NCBI RefSeq assembly: GCF_022662175.1 | Contig: NZ_JAKMCR010000001.1 | Coordinates: forward strand, 1,364,001-1,428,000 | Length of the DNA: 64,000 bases | Source of the DNA: Aestuariivivens marinum | GTDB lineage: Bacteria; Bacteroidota; Bacteroidia; Flavobacteriales; Flavobacteriaceae | Direction: 5' to 3' | Shown here: piece after piece, positions 43,823 through 51,764 of the stretch | Numbering within the stretch: the stretch's first letter is position 1 | How the letters are laid out: each line of letters starts with the position of its first letter | Made by a program: the position numbers and the translations under genes | The notes under the pieces: model-generated | Seen by the model: only the letters and a program-made list of their open reading frames with translations | The model's database searches: none | Told to the model about the DNA's origin: nothing

Positions 43823-43893
43823 TTGTTATTTCATATCAAATGTTAATTTAAGTGACAACCTGTTTAAGGGTAAGAGATTACTGTCTAATTAAA

Positions 43894-44658
43894 TTATTTT
43901 GTGACAAGAGGAATGATCTCGCCTTTAATCAAGCAGTATTTTTCAATCTCATCTTTCGTTAAGGTTGAAGTATAATCAACTTCATTAACTTGAAAACCTA
44001 TTCGACGAAGTTTATCAAAATAATCACGACCATAAATTCTAACGTGATCGTATTGTCCAAATATTTTGGTACGCTCACTTTTGTCTATAATGCTGTTGTC
44101 CTCAAAGGTTTTTTCTCTTTTTAGATCCAGTGGAATTTGAAAAATACCCCAACCACCAGGTTTCATAACTCGATACAGTTCCTGCATCGCTTTGGTATCG
44201 TCTTGTATGTGTTCTAAAACATGGTTACACAAAATTACATCGAAGCTATTATCACTAAAAGGTAGGTTGCAAATATCGGCTTTAACATCAGCAAGTGGAG
44301 AATTTAAATCAGTAGTTATATAACCAAGATTTTTCAGCTTTCTAAAACGCTTATAGAAGGCCTGTTCAGGAGCAAAATGGAGAACCTTAAGATTATCATT
44401 AAAAAAATTGGTTTTATTTTTTAAATATAACCATAATAACCTATGCCGTTCTAATGATAATGTTGATGGTGAGAGTACATTTTCACGTTGGATGCCATAA
44501 CCATAAGGTAAAAAGGTTTTAAAACTTCTTCCATCTATGGGGTCTGTGTAGGTTTTGCCTTTTAAGAAGATTGCTAAAATTGGACGAATTATATAGCTTA
44601 ACCTTATGAGCAGAGGTCTAGGAATAAAGTTAAGTATTGCTTTAAAAATTGTTTTCAA
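43894..44658 (-). CDS. class I SAM-dependent methyltransferase
   Basis: A 254-aa protein with a hydrophobic, basic N-terminus (FIPRPLLIRLSYIIRPILAIF) that may touch the membrane. A Methyltransf_11-type domain follows: DLNSPLADVKADICNLPF, DVILCNHVLEHIQDD and ELYRVMKPGGWGIFQIP. The substrate is unknown. The start is TTG 44658; no ATG is available before the conserved region, and the stop-to-start spacing to the cupin gene is then 6 bp. Last gene of a map-cupin-methyltransferase operon. Confidence 0.85.
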   Translation of the reverse strand: MKTIFKAILNFIPRPLLIRLSYIIRPILAIFLKGKTYTDPIDGRSFKTFLPYGYGIQRENVLSPSTLSLERHRLLWLYLKNKTNFFNDNLKVLHFAPEQAFYKRFRKLKNLGYITTDLNSPLADVKADICNLPFSDNSFDVILCNHVLEHIQDDTKAMQELYRVMKPGGWGIFQIPLDLKREKTFEDNSIIDKSERTKIFGQYDHVRIYGRDYFDKLRRIGFQVNEVDYTSTLTKDEIEKYCLIKGEIIPLVTK

Positions 44659-44664
44659 AGACTG

Positions 44665-44982
44665 TTATTTATAATCTTCACGCACTGGGAAAAAAGTATC
44701 AATTACCACACAATTGGTTAACGCATTTGCACTATGTATGGTATTGGAAGGAATTACAGTTATGGAATCAGGTTCAAGAACCTGTGTAATACCATTGATA
44801 GTCATTTCTAATTTGCCAGAAATGACTTGTGTTATTTGCTCATGAAAATGAGAATGTGGAGGTAAAACAGATCCCTTTTCAATGGTAACGAATCCAATAG
44901 AATTGTTTTCAGTATGTATATACTTTCCTTTGATGCCCTTGATAAGCACTTTTTCTGATATATCTGAAAATTTGTGGGTCAT
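44665..44982 (-). CDS. cupin-domain protein
   Basis: A 105-aa single cupin barrel with the metal-binding motif SVLPPHSHFHEQITQVISGKLE split here over three histidines and a Glu, and the second motif SNTIHSANAL. Such small cupins bind a metal and act as mono-cupin enzymes or sensors; the substrate is not evident. It lies 6 bp after map and 6 bp before the methyltransferase gene, hence in one operon. Confidence 0.85.
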   Translation of the reverse strand: MTHKFSDISEKVLIKGIKGKYIHTENNSIGFVTIEKGSVLPPHSHFHEQITQVISGKLEMTINGITQVLEPDSITVIPSNTIHSANALTNCVVIDTFFPVREDYK

Positions 44983-44988
44983 GATAAA

Positions 44989-45807
44989 TTATAGCATTAG
45001 CTGTTTTTGCCTAAATTCCTCCTCTTCGTTACTTTCAATACCTAAAGCTTCATATATATATGCAAAAGTTGAAAGTAATTCTGGTTTACCATCAACTAAA
45101 GCCACGTCGTGTTCAAAATGGGCACTTGGTTTGTTGTCTAAGGTAGTAATCGTCCAACCATCTCTATGTTGTTTTATACGATGTGTACCCATATTTATCA
45201 TAGGTTCAATGGCAACGACCATTCCTTCGATAAATTTCTTGCCCCGTCCACGTTTGCCATAATTGGGCATTTCTGGATCTTCGTGCATTTTTTTTCCTAA
45301 ACCATGGCCTACTAGCTCACGTACCACACCATAACCATGACCTTCACAATATTTTTGAATTGCATAACCCACATCACCAACTCGATTATTCTTTTTAAAT
45401 TCCCTAATGCCTACGTATAGAGATTCTTTTGTTACCTGTAACAGTTTTTCAGTTTCAGGGTCAATCTCACCAACAGCAAAGGTATAAGCATGGTCACCAT
45501 AAAATCCATTTTTGAGTGCTCCACAGTCTATTGAAATGATATCTCCCTCCTTTAATGGTTCACTGTTTGGTATGCCGTGTACCACTTGTGAATTGGGACT
45601 CATACATAGCGTATTAGGAAAATCATATAATCCTAAAAAACCAGGTTCGGCACCATGGTCCCTAATATATTCTTCTGCTATTTTATCAAGTTGAAGTGTT
45701 GAAACCCCTGGTTTTATTTGTCTTGCCAATATGCCTAGGGTTTTAGATACTATTAATGCACTTTCACGCATTAATTCTATTTCTTCCTTTGTTTTTACTA
45801 CAATCAT
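44989..45807 (-). CDS. map: type I methionine aminopeptidase
   Basis: Removes the initiator methionine from nascent proteins, in the cytoplasm. The 272-aa protein has the five metal ligands in their usual settings: two Asp in SIDCGALKNGFYGDHA, His in LVGHGLGKKMHEDP, Glu in VVAIEPMINMG and Glu in SAHFEHDVALV. The length is standard for type Ia enzymes, with a slightly extended C-terminus (ESNEEEEFRQKQLML). First gene of the operon. Confidence 0.96.
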   Translation of the reverse strand: MIVVKTKEEIELMRESALIVSKTLGILARQIKPGVSTLQLDKIAEEYIRDHGAEPGFLGLYDFPNTLCMSPNSQVVHGIPNSEPLKEGDIISIDCGALKNGFYGDHAYTFAVGEIDPETEKLLQVTKESLYVGIREFKKNNRVGDVGYAIQKYCEGHGYGVVRELVGHGLGKKMHEDPEMPNYGKRGRGKKFIEGMVVAIEPMINMGTHRIKQHRDGWTITTLDNKPSAHFEHDVALVDGKPELLSTFAYIYEALGIESNEEEEFRQKQLML

Positions 45808-45823
45808 GTTTTAAAAATAATGG

Positions 45824-45831
45824 CAAAGATA
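45824..45831 (-). promoter_or_regulatory. -7 promoter element for map
   Basis: TATCTTTG on the minus strand fits TAnnTTTG, 16 nt before the map ATG. Confidence 0.6.
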
Positions 45832-45874
45832 CTTAAAATTAGAATTTTAATCTTTTATGGAGGTAAGTCTTTAA

Positions 45875-46285
45875 TTATCTAAAAAAATCTAAAAAGCGCT
45901 TCTTTTTTTGTTCTCTTTTTATATTGTTTTCTGTACCGATGAGTGTTTGGTAAACTTCACTCCAACCTATGAAACCTCCTAAATTTCGATCGTCTATAAA
46001 GATATCGGCATGAATTTTTCTACTTTGTTCATTTGTGTGCTGTTCTTCGGGGAAGCTTTTGTTTATAGCATAAAAATGTATGCCATTCTTTTTACAAAAG
46101 GCAACAGCTTCATCTAGTCGTTTTCCAGAACGGTAGCTCCATAATATTAATCTGTGTCCGTTTTCTTGAAGCTTTTTTAAAGTTTCAAAAGCAAAACGGA
46201 TAGGCTTTCCAATTTTAGGGTAAAGATCTTCAACTATAGTACCATCAAAATCTACTGCAATAATGAGCGATCGATTAAAGTTCAT
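45875..46285 (-). CDS. small HAD-superfamily hydrolase (BT0820-like)
   Basis: A 136-aa protein with HAD motif 1 IIAVDFDGTIVED (the nucleophile Asp and acid Asp near residues 12 and 14), motif 2 LILWSYRSGK and a DIFIDDRNLGG segment fitting motif 4. It is short and without a cap domain, as in the Bacteroides BT0820 group. It is probably a phosphatase on a small or exposed substrate, unknown. It follows gpmI in the same direction, 41 bp away. Confidence 0.8.
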   Translation of the reverse strand: MNFNRSLIIAVDFDGTIVEDLYPKIGKPIRFAFETLKKLQENGHRLILWSYRSGKRLDEAVAFCKKNGIHFYAINKSFPEEQHTNEQSRKIHADIFIDDRNLGGFIGWSEVYQTLIGTENNIKREQKKKRFLDFFR

Positions 46286-46326
46286 AACATTGGAGCTTCA
46301 AATAGTACATGTAAAGCTACAATTTT

Positions 46327-47844
46327 TTAAATTAATGCATGTCTTGTCATTGCCTGAGGTTGTGAAATTCCCATTAACTTTAGTATTGTTGGTGCTATAT
46401 CTCCTAATATACCATCTTTAATAGTTTTTAATTCGTTATCAATTAAAATTACTGGAACGGGGTTGGTGGTATGTGCTGTATGAGGTGAACCATCTGGATT
46501 TATCATGGTTTCGCAGTTTCCATGATCAGCAATCAATAATGTACTATACCTATTGTCCAGAGCCGCATTGACCACATCTTTTACACATTCATCAACAGCT
46601 TCACAGGCTTTAATGGCGGCTTTCATAACACCTGTATGTCCTACCATATCGCCGTTTGCAAAGTTTAAACAGACAAAGTCTACTTCACCTTTTTGTAACT
46701 CGGGAACTAAGGCATCGCGTAATTCATAAGCACTCATTTCCGGTTTTAAATCATAGGTTGCCACTTTAGGCGAATTTCTTAAAATACGGGTTTCACCTTC
46801 AAAAGGAACTTCTCTTCCACCTGAAAAGAAAAAGGTTACGTGTGGATATTTTTCAGTCTCTGCTATCCTAATTTGTTTTTTATTATTCTTTTCTAAGACT
46901 TCACCTAAGGTTTCGGTTAAATTATCCTTGTTGAAAATAACATTTACATTATTGTAACTGTCATCATAGTTGGTTAAGGTGACATAATGCAGATTAAGTT
47001 TGTGCATGTTGTACTCATGAAAGTGTTTTTGTGATAAGGCTTCGGTGAGTTCTCTCCCTCGGTCTGTTCTAAAATTGAAAAAAATAACGACATCACCATC
47101 TTTTACTTGTGCGATGGGTTCATTATTATCATCAACCATAATGATAGGTTTAATGAATTCATCGGTTACGTCATTTTTATAACTGTTTACAATAGAATCA
47201 TAAGCATTATCCGATTTTTCTCCTAACCCATTAACAATCGCATCATAAGCCAATTTAACTCGTTCCCAGCGTTTATCTCTGTCCATGGCATAGTAACGTC
47301 CCGTTATACTAGCTAATTTGGTATTGTTGTTTTTTATATGTTCTTGTAATTGGGTCACAAATCCACTACCCGAAGTCGGACTAACATCACGACCATCCGT
47401 AAAGGCATGTACAAAAGTATTTTCAAGTCCGAAGCTATTGGCGGCGTCAATTAAACCTAATAAATGATTAATATGGGAATGCACTCCGCCATCACTCAGC
47501 AAGCCTAAAAAATGAACATCTTTGTTATTGTTCTTAGCATATTTAAAAGCTTCAACCAATGTTTGTTCGGTTTCTAGGGTTTTATTTTCAACGGCTAGAT
47601 TAACCTTAACCAAATCCTGATACACTATACGTCCAGCACCAAGATTCATGTGTCCTACTTCACTGTTACCCATTTGCCCTTCTGGAAGGCCTACGTTGAG
47701 CCCATCTGTTCTAAGTTGGGCAGACGGATACTTTTTATATAGTGAATCTATGAAAGGCGTATTAGCATAATCTATTGCAGATACTTTTGGGTCTGGCGAA
47801 TGTCCCCAGCCGTCCAATATCATGAGGATAACTTTTTTATTCAT
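46327..47844 (-). CDS. gpmI: 2,3-bisphosphoglycerate-independent phosphoglycerate mutase
   Basis: Interconverts 3- and 2-phosphoglycerate in glycolysis using two metal ions. The 505-aa protein of the alkaline phosphatase superfamily has the first metal site in MILDGWG, the phosphorylated Ser61 in QMGNSEVGHMNLGAGR, HAFTDGRDVSP, RYYAMDRDKRWERV, and the second site in CLNFANGDMVGHTG and LIADHGNCE. Length and order are standard. Confidence 0.96.
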   Translation of the reverse strand: MNKKVILMILDGWGHSPDPKVSAIDYANTPFIDSLYKKYPSAQLRTDGLNVGLPEGQMGNSEVGHMNLGAGRIVYQDLVKVNLAVENKTLETEQTLVEAFKYAKNNNKDVHFLGLLSDGGVHSHINHLLGLIDAANSFGLENTFVHAFTDGRDVSPTSGSGFVTQLQEHIKNNNTKLASITGRYYAMDRDKRWERVKLAYDAIVNGLGEKSDNAYDSIVNSYKNDVTDEFIKPIIMVDDNNEPIAQVKDGDVVIFFNFRTDRGRELTEALSQKHFHEYNMHKLNLHYVTLTNYDDSYNNVNVIFNKDNLTETLGEVLEKNNKKQIRIAETEKYPHVTFFFSGGREVPFEGETRILRNSPKVATYDLKPEMSAYELRDALVPELQKGEVDFVCLNFANGDMVGHTGVMKAAIKACEAVDECVKDVVNAALDNRYSTLLIADHGNCETMINPDGSPHTAHTTNPVPVILIDNELKTIKDGILGDIAPTILKLMGISQPQAMTRHALI

Positions 47845-47869
47845 TTTATTGATGACTTTTTTAACACTG

Positions 47870-47877
47870 CAAAGATA
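47870..47877 (-). promoter_or_regulatory. -7 promoter element for gpmI
   Basis: TATCTTTG on the minus strand fits TAnnTTTG, 25 nt before the ATG. Confidence 0.55.
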
Positions 47878-48093
47878 ACAAACAATAAGGAAGAAAAATT
47901 CTGAAAACCCTTGTAAATAAGGTGGTTTTGTAATTTTTTCGAAATCTTAAAAAATTGAATAGGACTATTAAAGAAAAGTAAAAGAAACGTTAAAAACGTG
48001 TTATTTTCTGTTTTTTGTGTAACAGATTGAAAAAAAAGTCGTCTCTTTAGTATATCAAAAAACGAATCATTAATCAAATTAAAATCTTTCATC

Positions 48094-48489
48094 ATGAAAA
48101 AAACATTCATTATCTCTGCTATGGCATTATGTTTTGCAATAGTAAACGTAAACGCCAAATCCCCGAACAACAATTTTGATCTTTATACTAAAACAACTGT
48201 TTTTAAAGTAAGTCCTTTTTGCGTTTCCATCGCTAAAGGTGATCTAGAAACTGTAAGAAAGTTAATTAATTTGGGTGCTGATGTCAATGAAAAATCCAAT
48301 GGAATGACACCTGTCATGTATGCTGCCAAATTCAACAGAACAGAGATATTAAAACTTTTAATAGTAAACGGTGCTAAATTAAAAGTTAAGTCAGATAAAG
48401 GTATGACCGCTTTAAAATATGCTGAAATACATAAGGCAAAAGAAGCCCATGCTATTTTAAAGGATGCTATGTCTAATAAGAGAAAATAA
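48094..48489 (+). CDS. exported ankyrin-repeat protein
   Basis: A 131-aa protein with a signal peptide (KKTFIISAMALCFAIVNVNA) and about three ankyrin repeats: FCVSIAKGDLETVRKLINLG, GMTPVMYAAKFNRTEILKLL and GMTALKYAEIHKAKEAHAIL. It probably mediates protein contacts in the periplasm. It stands alone, with a terminator 44 nt past its stop codon. Many such small ankyrin proteins occur in Flavobacteriaceae, with no assigned role. Confidence 0.85.
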   Translation: MKKTFIISAMALCFAIVNVNAKSPNNNFDLYTKTTVFKVSPFCVSIAKGDLETVRKLINLGADVNEKSNGMTPVMYAAKFNRTEILKLLIVNGAKLKVKSDKGMTALKYAEIHKAKEAHAILKDAMSNKRK

Positions 48490-48533
48490 TTTACGGTTTA
48501 AGTTATAATTATTTTAGAGCTAGTCACTCTTTT

Positions 48534-48560
48534 AAAAGCCCTTTAATTAGGGCTTTTTTT
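48534..48560 (+). terminator. terminator of the ankyrin gene
   Basis: A 9-bp stem (AAAAGCCCT / AGGGCTTTT) with a TTAATT loop and a run of seven Ts. Confidence 0.85.
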
Positions 48561-48666
48561 ATGGACTCTAGTGTTATTCTGTTTAAAATTGCAAAAAATA
48601 AGCTTATTTTGTGTTAATAACTTTTATCAGTTCAGGGTTAATACGAAAAGCATAAATTTAAAGGCG

Positions 48667-49089
48667 ATGTTTCAATTTAAGATTTTAGAAAAAAGCGAAA
48701 TCGATTTGGTTGTTCCATTGGTTTATAAATTAAACCAAGGTCGTATTTTAGTTGAGGTTTTAAAAGCGCGCTTTGCTGATATGGTGAACCAGAATTATGA
48801 ATGTGCCGTGATACTAGACGATGGGGTTGCTATAGGCGTTTCGGGTTTGTGGTACTGCACTAGACATTATTCGGGGAGGAGTGTAGAACCTGATCATGTA
48901 TACATAGAAGAAGCTTATCGAGGAAAGGGTTTGGGAAAGCAGTTTTTCGAGTGGATTTATAATTATGTTAGCGAAAAAGGATATGAAGCTGTTGAATTAA
49001 ATACCTATGTGTCTAATTATGCTTCCCATAAATTTTATTATAACGAAGGCTTTAAAATTTTGGGTTACCATTTTCTAAAAAAGCTCTAG
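48667..49089 (+). CDS. GNAT-family N-acetyltransferase
   Basis: From ATG 48667 the protein is 140 aa. The acetyl-CoA binding motif is HVYIEEAYRGKGLGKQFFEWI (R/Q-x-x-G-x-G/A as RGKGLG), and the C-terminal part ELNTYVSNYASHKFYYNEGFKILGYHF is typical of GNAT enzymes. The substrate is unknown. An open frame extends to 48571, but it has no family similarity and begins close to the upstream terminator, so the inner ATG is preferred. The tRNA-Gly gene lies 46 bp downstream. Confidence 0.85.
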   Translation: MFQFKILEKSEIDLVVPLVYKLNQGRILVEVLKARFADMVNQNYECAVILDDGVAIGVSGLWYCTRHYSGRSVEPDHVYIEEAYRGKGLGKQFFEWIYNYVSEKGYEAVELNTYVSNYASHKFYYNEGFKILGYHFLKKL

Positions 49090-49095
49090 TTTTTA

Positions 49096-49125
49096 TTGTG
49101 TAAAATAAAATAGATTTTATATTTG
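49096..49125 (+). promoter_or_regulatory. tRNA-Gly promoter
   Basis: TATATTTG (49118-49125) is a perfect -7 element; TTG at 49096-49098, 19 nt upstream, fits the -33 element. Transcription would start a few bases before the tRNA. Confidence 0.65.
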
Positions 49126-49135
49126 CAGGCATAAT

Positions 49136-49211
49136 GCGGGAGTAGCTCAGTTGGTAGAGCGTCAGCCTTCCAAGCTGAATGTCGCCGGTTCGAACCCGGT
49201 CTCCCGCTCCA
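49136..49211 (+). tRNA. tRNA-Gly (anticodon TCC)
   Basis: A 76-nt gene that folds fully: acceptor GCGGGAG/CTCCCGC, D stem GCTC/GAGC, anticodon stem TCAGC/GCTGA with loop CTTCCAA (anticodon TCC, decoding GGA), T stem GCCGG/CCGGT with loop TTCGAAC. It has discriminator T and an encoded CCA end. It has its own promoter and terminator and is not part of an rRNA operon. No integrase or attachment repeat is near. Confidence 0.97.
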
Positions 49212-49213
49212 AG

Positions 49214-49241
49214 AAGCTTCATAGAAATATGGGGCTTTTTT
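49214..49241 (+). terminator. tRNA-Gly terminator
   Basis: A 9-bp stem (AAGCTTCAT / ATGGGGCTT, with two G-T pairs) and a 6-nt loop, ending in a T run, directly after the tRNA. Confidence 0.65.
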
Positions 49242-49253
49242 ATGTTTAAAGGT

Positions 49254-49961
49254 TTATTTCAAATATATTAAATCTGTTTCTGGTTCAACTTCATAAGGGG
49301 CCTTATTGAATTCAAAAATGCGCGCGTTCAAATTACCTTTTAACACAATAGATTTTTCCTTAACCATTAGCCAACTTCCTTCACGTAAACCTACAACAGG
49401 ATTGGTATTGTAATGGTGAAATTCCTTTATTCTGGTTTCACGGGTTTCTCCCATATGTTTACTTTCAGGATTAGGGTCTTCATAATGTGGGTTGATATTG
49501 AAAGGGACCAAACCTAAAGCACTAAAGTTTGGCGGATATACAATAGGCATATCGTTTGTGTTTTTAATGTTTAAACCGCAAATATTACTGCCTGCACTAG
49601 TGCCTAAATAGGGTGTGCCACTATTAATCGCATTTTTAAGTGGAGTTATTAGACGGTGTTTGTATAGTTGGTTTAGCAATACAAATGTATTGCCTCCACC
49701 AGTGAAGATGCCTTTAGCATTTTTAATGGCTTTAATAGGATTTTCATAGGTATGTATACCCTTAACTGATTTCCCGATTTTAGCAAATGCATCATTTGTT
49801 TTATAGGTGTATTCGTCATGTGAAATTCCTCCAGGTCTGGCGTATGGGATAAATAAAAGTTCTTTGTCTGACTTAAAATGGGTTTCTAAATCATTTAAAA
49901 TATATTCCAAATAACTACTGTCATGTAAAGTTGATGTGCTAGCAATTATAATGTGTTTCAT
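49254..49961 (-). CDS. pepE: dipeptidase E (peptidase family S51)
   Basis: A 235-aa cytoplasmic serine peptidase that releases N-terminal Asp from Asp-X dipeptides. The nucleophile is Ser122 in YLGTSAGSNI, with ARPGG near residue 41, FTGGGNTF at 86-93, and the His in FNINPHYEDP. The length fits the family. It is a single gene facing the tRNA-Gly. Confidence 0.92.
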   Translation of the reverse strand: MKHIIIASTSTLHDSSYLEYILNDLETHFKSDKELLFIPYARPGGISHDEYTYKTNDAFAKIGKSVKGIHTYENPIKAIKNAKGIFTGGGNTFVLLNQLYKHRLITPLKNAINSGTPYLGTSAGSNICGLNIKNTNDMPIVYPPNFSALGLVPFNINPHYEDPNPESKHMGETRETRIKEFHHYNTNPVVGLREGSWLMVKEKSIVLKGNLNARIFEFNKAPYEVEPETDLIYLK

Positions 49962-50067
49962 AATTATACTATTTTAGGTAAAGCTAATTAATATTGTTTT
50001 GAGTTAAAAGTTTTGATGCTTCAATTCTAAGTATCCAAATTATAATTATTAAATTTAAAGAAAAAAG

Positions 50068-50874
50068 ATGCAAAAAATAAAACTACTAATTCTATTTATT
50101 GCTTTTAACGGTTACACTGTTAATGCTCAAGAAATTGAGAGAACAAAAGTAATAGGTAAATTAGTCGTTGAAAATAACGATGTTATTGGTATTACCATTT
50201 TTAATGCCTCATCGAATAAAGGGACTATTACAGATGTTAATGGCGAGTTTACCCTTGCGGTCGCTTTAAATGATTTAGTAGAGGTTAGTGCACTACAATA
50301 TCAAAATATAAGTTTTCGTGTTAATGAGAATATTCTGGCTTCTAAATTTATGAAGATTTTTCTTATAGAAGAAATCAATAAATTGGATGAAGTTGTTATT
50401 TTTTCAAATAATATAACAGGAAATTTAGAATTAGACATTAATAATACAAAAACTTTTAAACTTAAATTAGATGTGCTTTATTTTGCTATAAAAAATAAAG
50501 AAAAGTTTGAGTTTGAAACCGATCAAAGCTCAAAAGTTAATAATATAACCTTAAAAAATCCAGATGTTAGGCCTATGATTAATGGTCTTAACATTATTAA
50601 TGTAGTAGATCAATTATTGTTACCTTTATTTCGTGCTCAGGTTAAGGATAAAAAAACGGTTGGAGTACCAGAAGTTCCTGTTCAGTCTATTAAATATTAT
50701 TTTGGGTCTGAATTTATAATTGATAACTTCAATATTCCAAAACATCGTGTGGAACAATTCATACGATTTGTAGAAGACCATCCAGATTTTGACTATAACT
50801 TATTGAATTATGGTAAGGAACTTGAATTTCTAGAATTACTTTATAAAAAGAGTCAAGAGTTTTTGAAGATGTGA
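50068..50874 (+). CDS. exported protein with carboxypeptidase-like regulatory domain
   Basis: A 268-aa protein with a signal peptide (KLLILFIAFNGYTVNAQ). It is followed by a CarboxypepD_reg-like beta domain in about residues 25-110 (VIGKLVVENNDVIGITIFN, NKGTITDVNGEFTLAVALNDLVEVSALQYQN). This is the N-terminal domain found on many SusC-like receptors, but no barrel follows, only about 150 unassigned residues (LDEVVIFSNNITGNLELDIN). It probably faces the periplasm or cell surface. The role is unknown. Confidence 0.85.
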   Translation: MQKIKLLILFIAFNGYTVNAQEIERTKVIGKLVVENNDVIGITIFNASSNKGTITDVNGEFTLAVALNDLVEVSALQYQNISFRVNENILASKFMKIFLIEEINKLDEVVIFSNNITGNLELDINNTKTFKLKLDVLYFAIKNKEKFEFETDQSSKVNNITLKNPDVRPMINGLNIINVVDQLLLPLFRAQVKDKKTVGVPEVPVQSIKYYFGSEFIIDNFNIPKHRVEQFIRFVEDHPDFDYNLLNYGKELEFLELLYKKSQEFLKM

Positions 50875-51156
50875 AGACTTCCTAATGTTTTATAGAGGTT
50901 TAGTAGTCGTTTAGGTTTTAATTTTTCTTAAAATATTCATTGCTTTTTTTCAGGATTTAGAGTAATAATGATAAAAAGTAATTTTTTTAAGCCAATGATA
51001 TTGAGGCTATAACTGTTTCTAACTAATAGAATTAGTGTATCTTTTTCTAAAATAAATAGACTTTTATTGAACTTTTTGGAATGCTTTTTGAAATGACCAA
51101 ATGATATGATTAAAACTCAAAATATCTACTTTAGCAAAAAAATACGGAAAGCAATT

Positions 51157-51654
51157 ATGAAACTATCAATTATTGGTTTAATACTGTTGCCTCTTTTTGC
51201 ATTTACATCAATGCACAAGTTTTATGTTAGTGTTTCTCAAATAAATTATATAGAGAATAAACAGTCTGTACAAATTATATCCAGGGTTTTTATTGATGAC
51301 ATGGAAAATGTATTAAGAAGCAGGTACGGTGAAGATATTATACTTGCTGGTGAAAATGAGCCTGAGGAAACAGATGTATACTTGGAGAAATATTTGAAAG
51401 AAAGATTTGAAATAAAGATTAATGGGGAAAACCAACTTATTGTTTTTATTGGTAAAGAATATGATGGTGATATAATGCGTTGTTATCTTGAAATTGAAAA
51501 CATAAATAGTATAAAAACGTTTGAAATAAGCAATAAAGTATTATTTGATCTTTTTGAGGATCAACAAAATATTGTTAAAACCAAAATTTACTCCAACCAA
51601 AAAAGTGTAATCCTCACTAAACAGAGCCATTCTGCAATGTTAAAGTTTAATTAA
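51157..51654 (+). CDS. exported DUF6702-like protein
   Basis: From ATG 51157 the protein is 165 aa with a signal peptide (KLSIIGLILLPLFAFTSM). A beta-rich domain follows, starting HKFYVSVSQINYIENKQSVQ and containing RVFIDDMENVLRSRYGEDI and YLKERFEIKINGENQ. I recognise it as the family called DUF6702, from memory, commonly encoded next to the M1 peptidase in Flavobacteriaceae, as here. The frame extends to ATG 51106, but that would add 17 residues before the signal peptide. The function is unknown. Confidence 0.8.
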   Translation: MKLSIIGLILLPLFAFTSMHKFYVSVSQINYIENKQSVQIISRVFIDDMENVLRSRYGEDIILAGENEPEETDVYLEKYLKERFEIKINGENQLIVFIGKEYDGDIMRCYLEIENINSIKTFEISNKVLFDLFEDQQNIVKTKIYSNQKSVILTKQSHSAMLKFN

Positions 51655-51764
51655 AAAGATTAAAAGAAGCTCATATTTTACTATTTTCGGGCGCTAAAAA
51701 TTGCAAAAAACGCGATGTTTTAAGCTTAAAAACAATAATTTAATAAATAATCCAAAACTCATTG

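Noticed and set aside
47841-48173. Minus-strand frame of 110 codons between gpmI and the ankyrin gene
   Set aside because: It overlaps the signal-peptide region of the ankyrin gene and the gpmI promoter, and has a low-complexity Phe/Leu-rich product with no family likeness.
49136-49211. tRNA-Gly as an attachment site for an island
   Set aside because: No integrase gene and no repeat of the tRNA 3' end was seen nearby.
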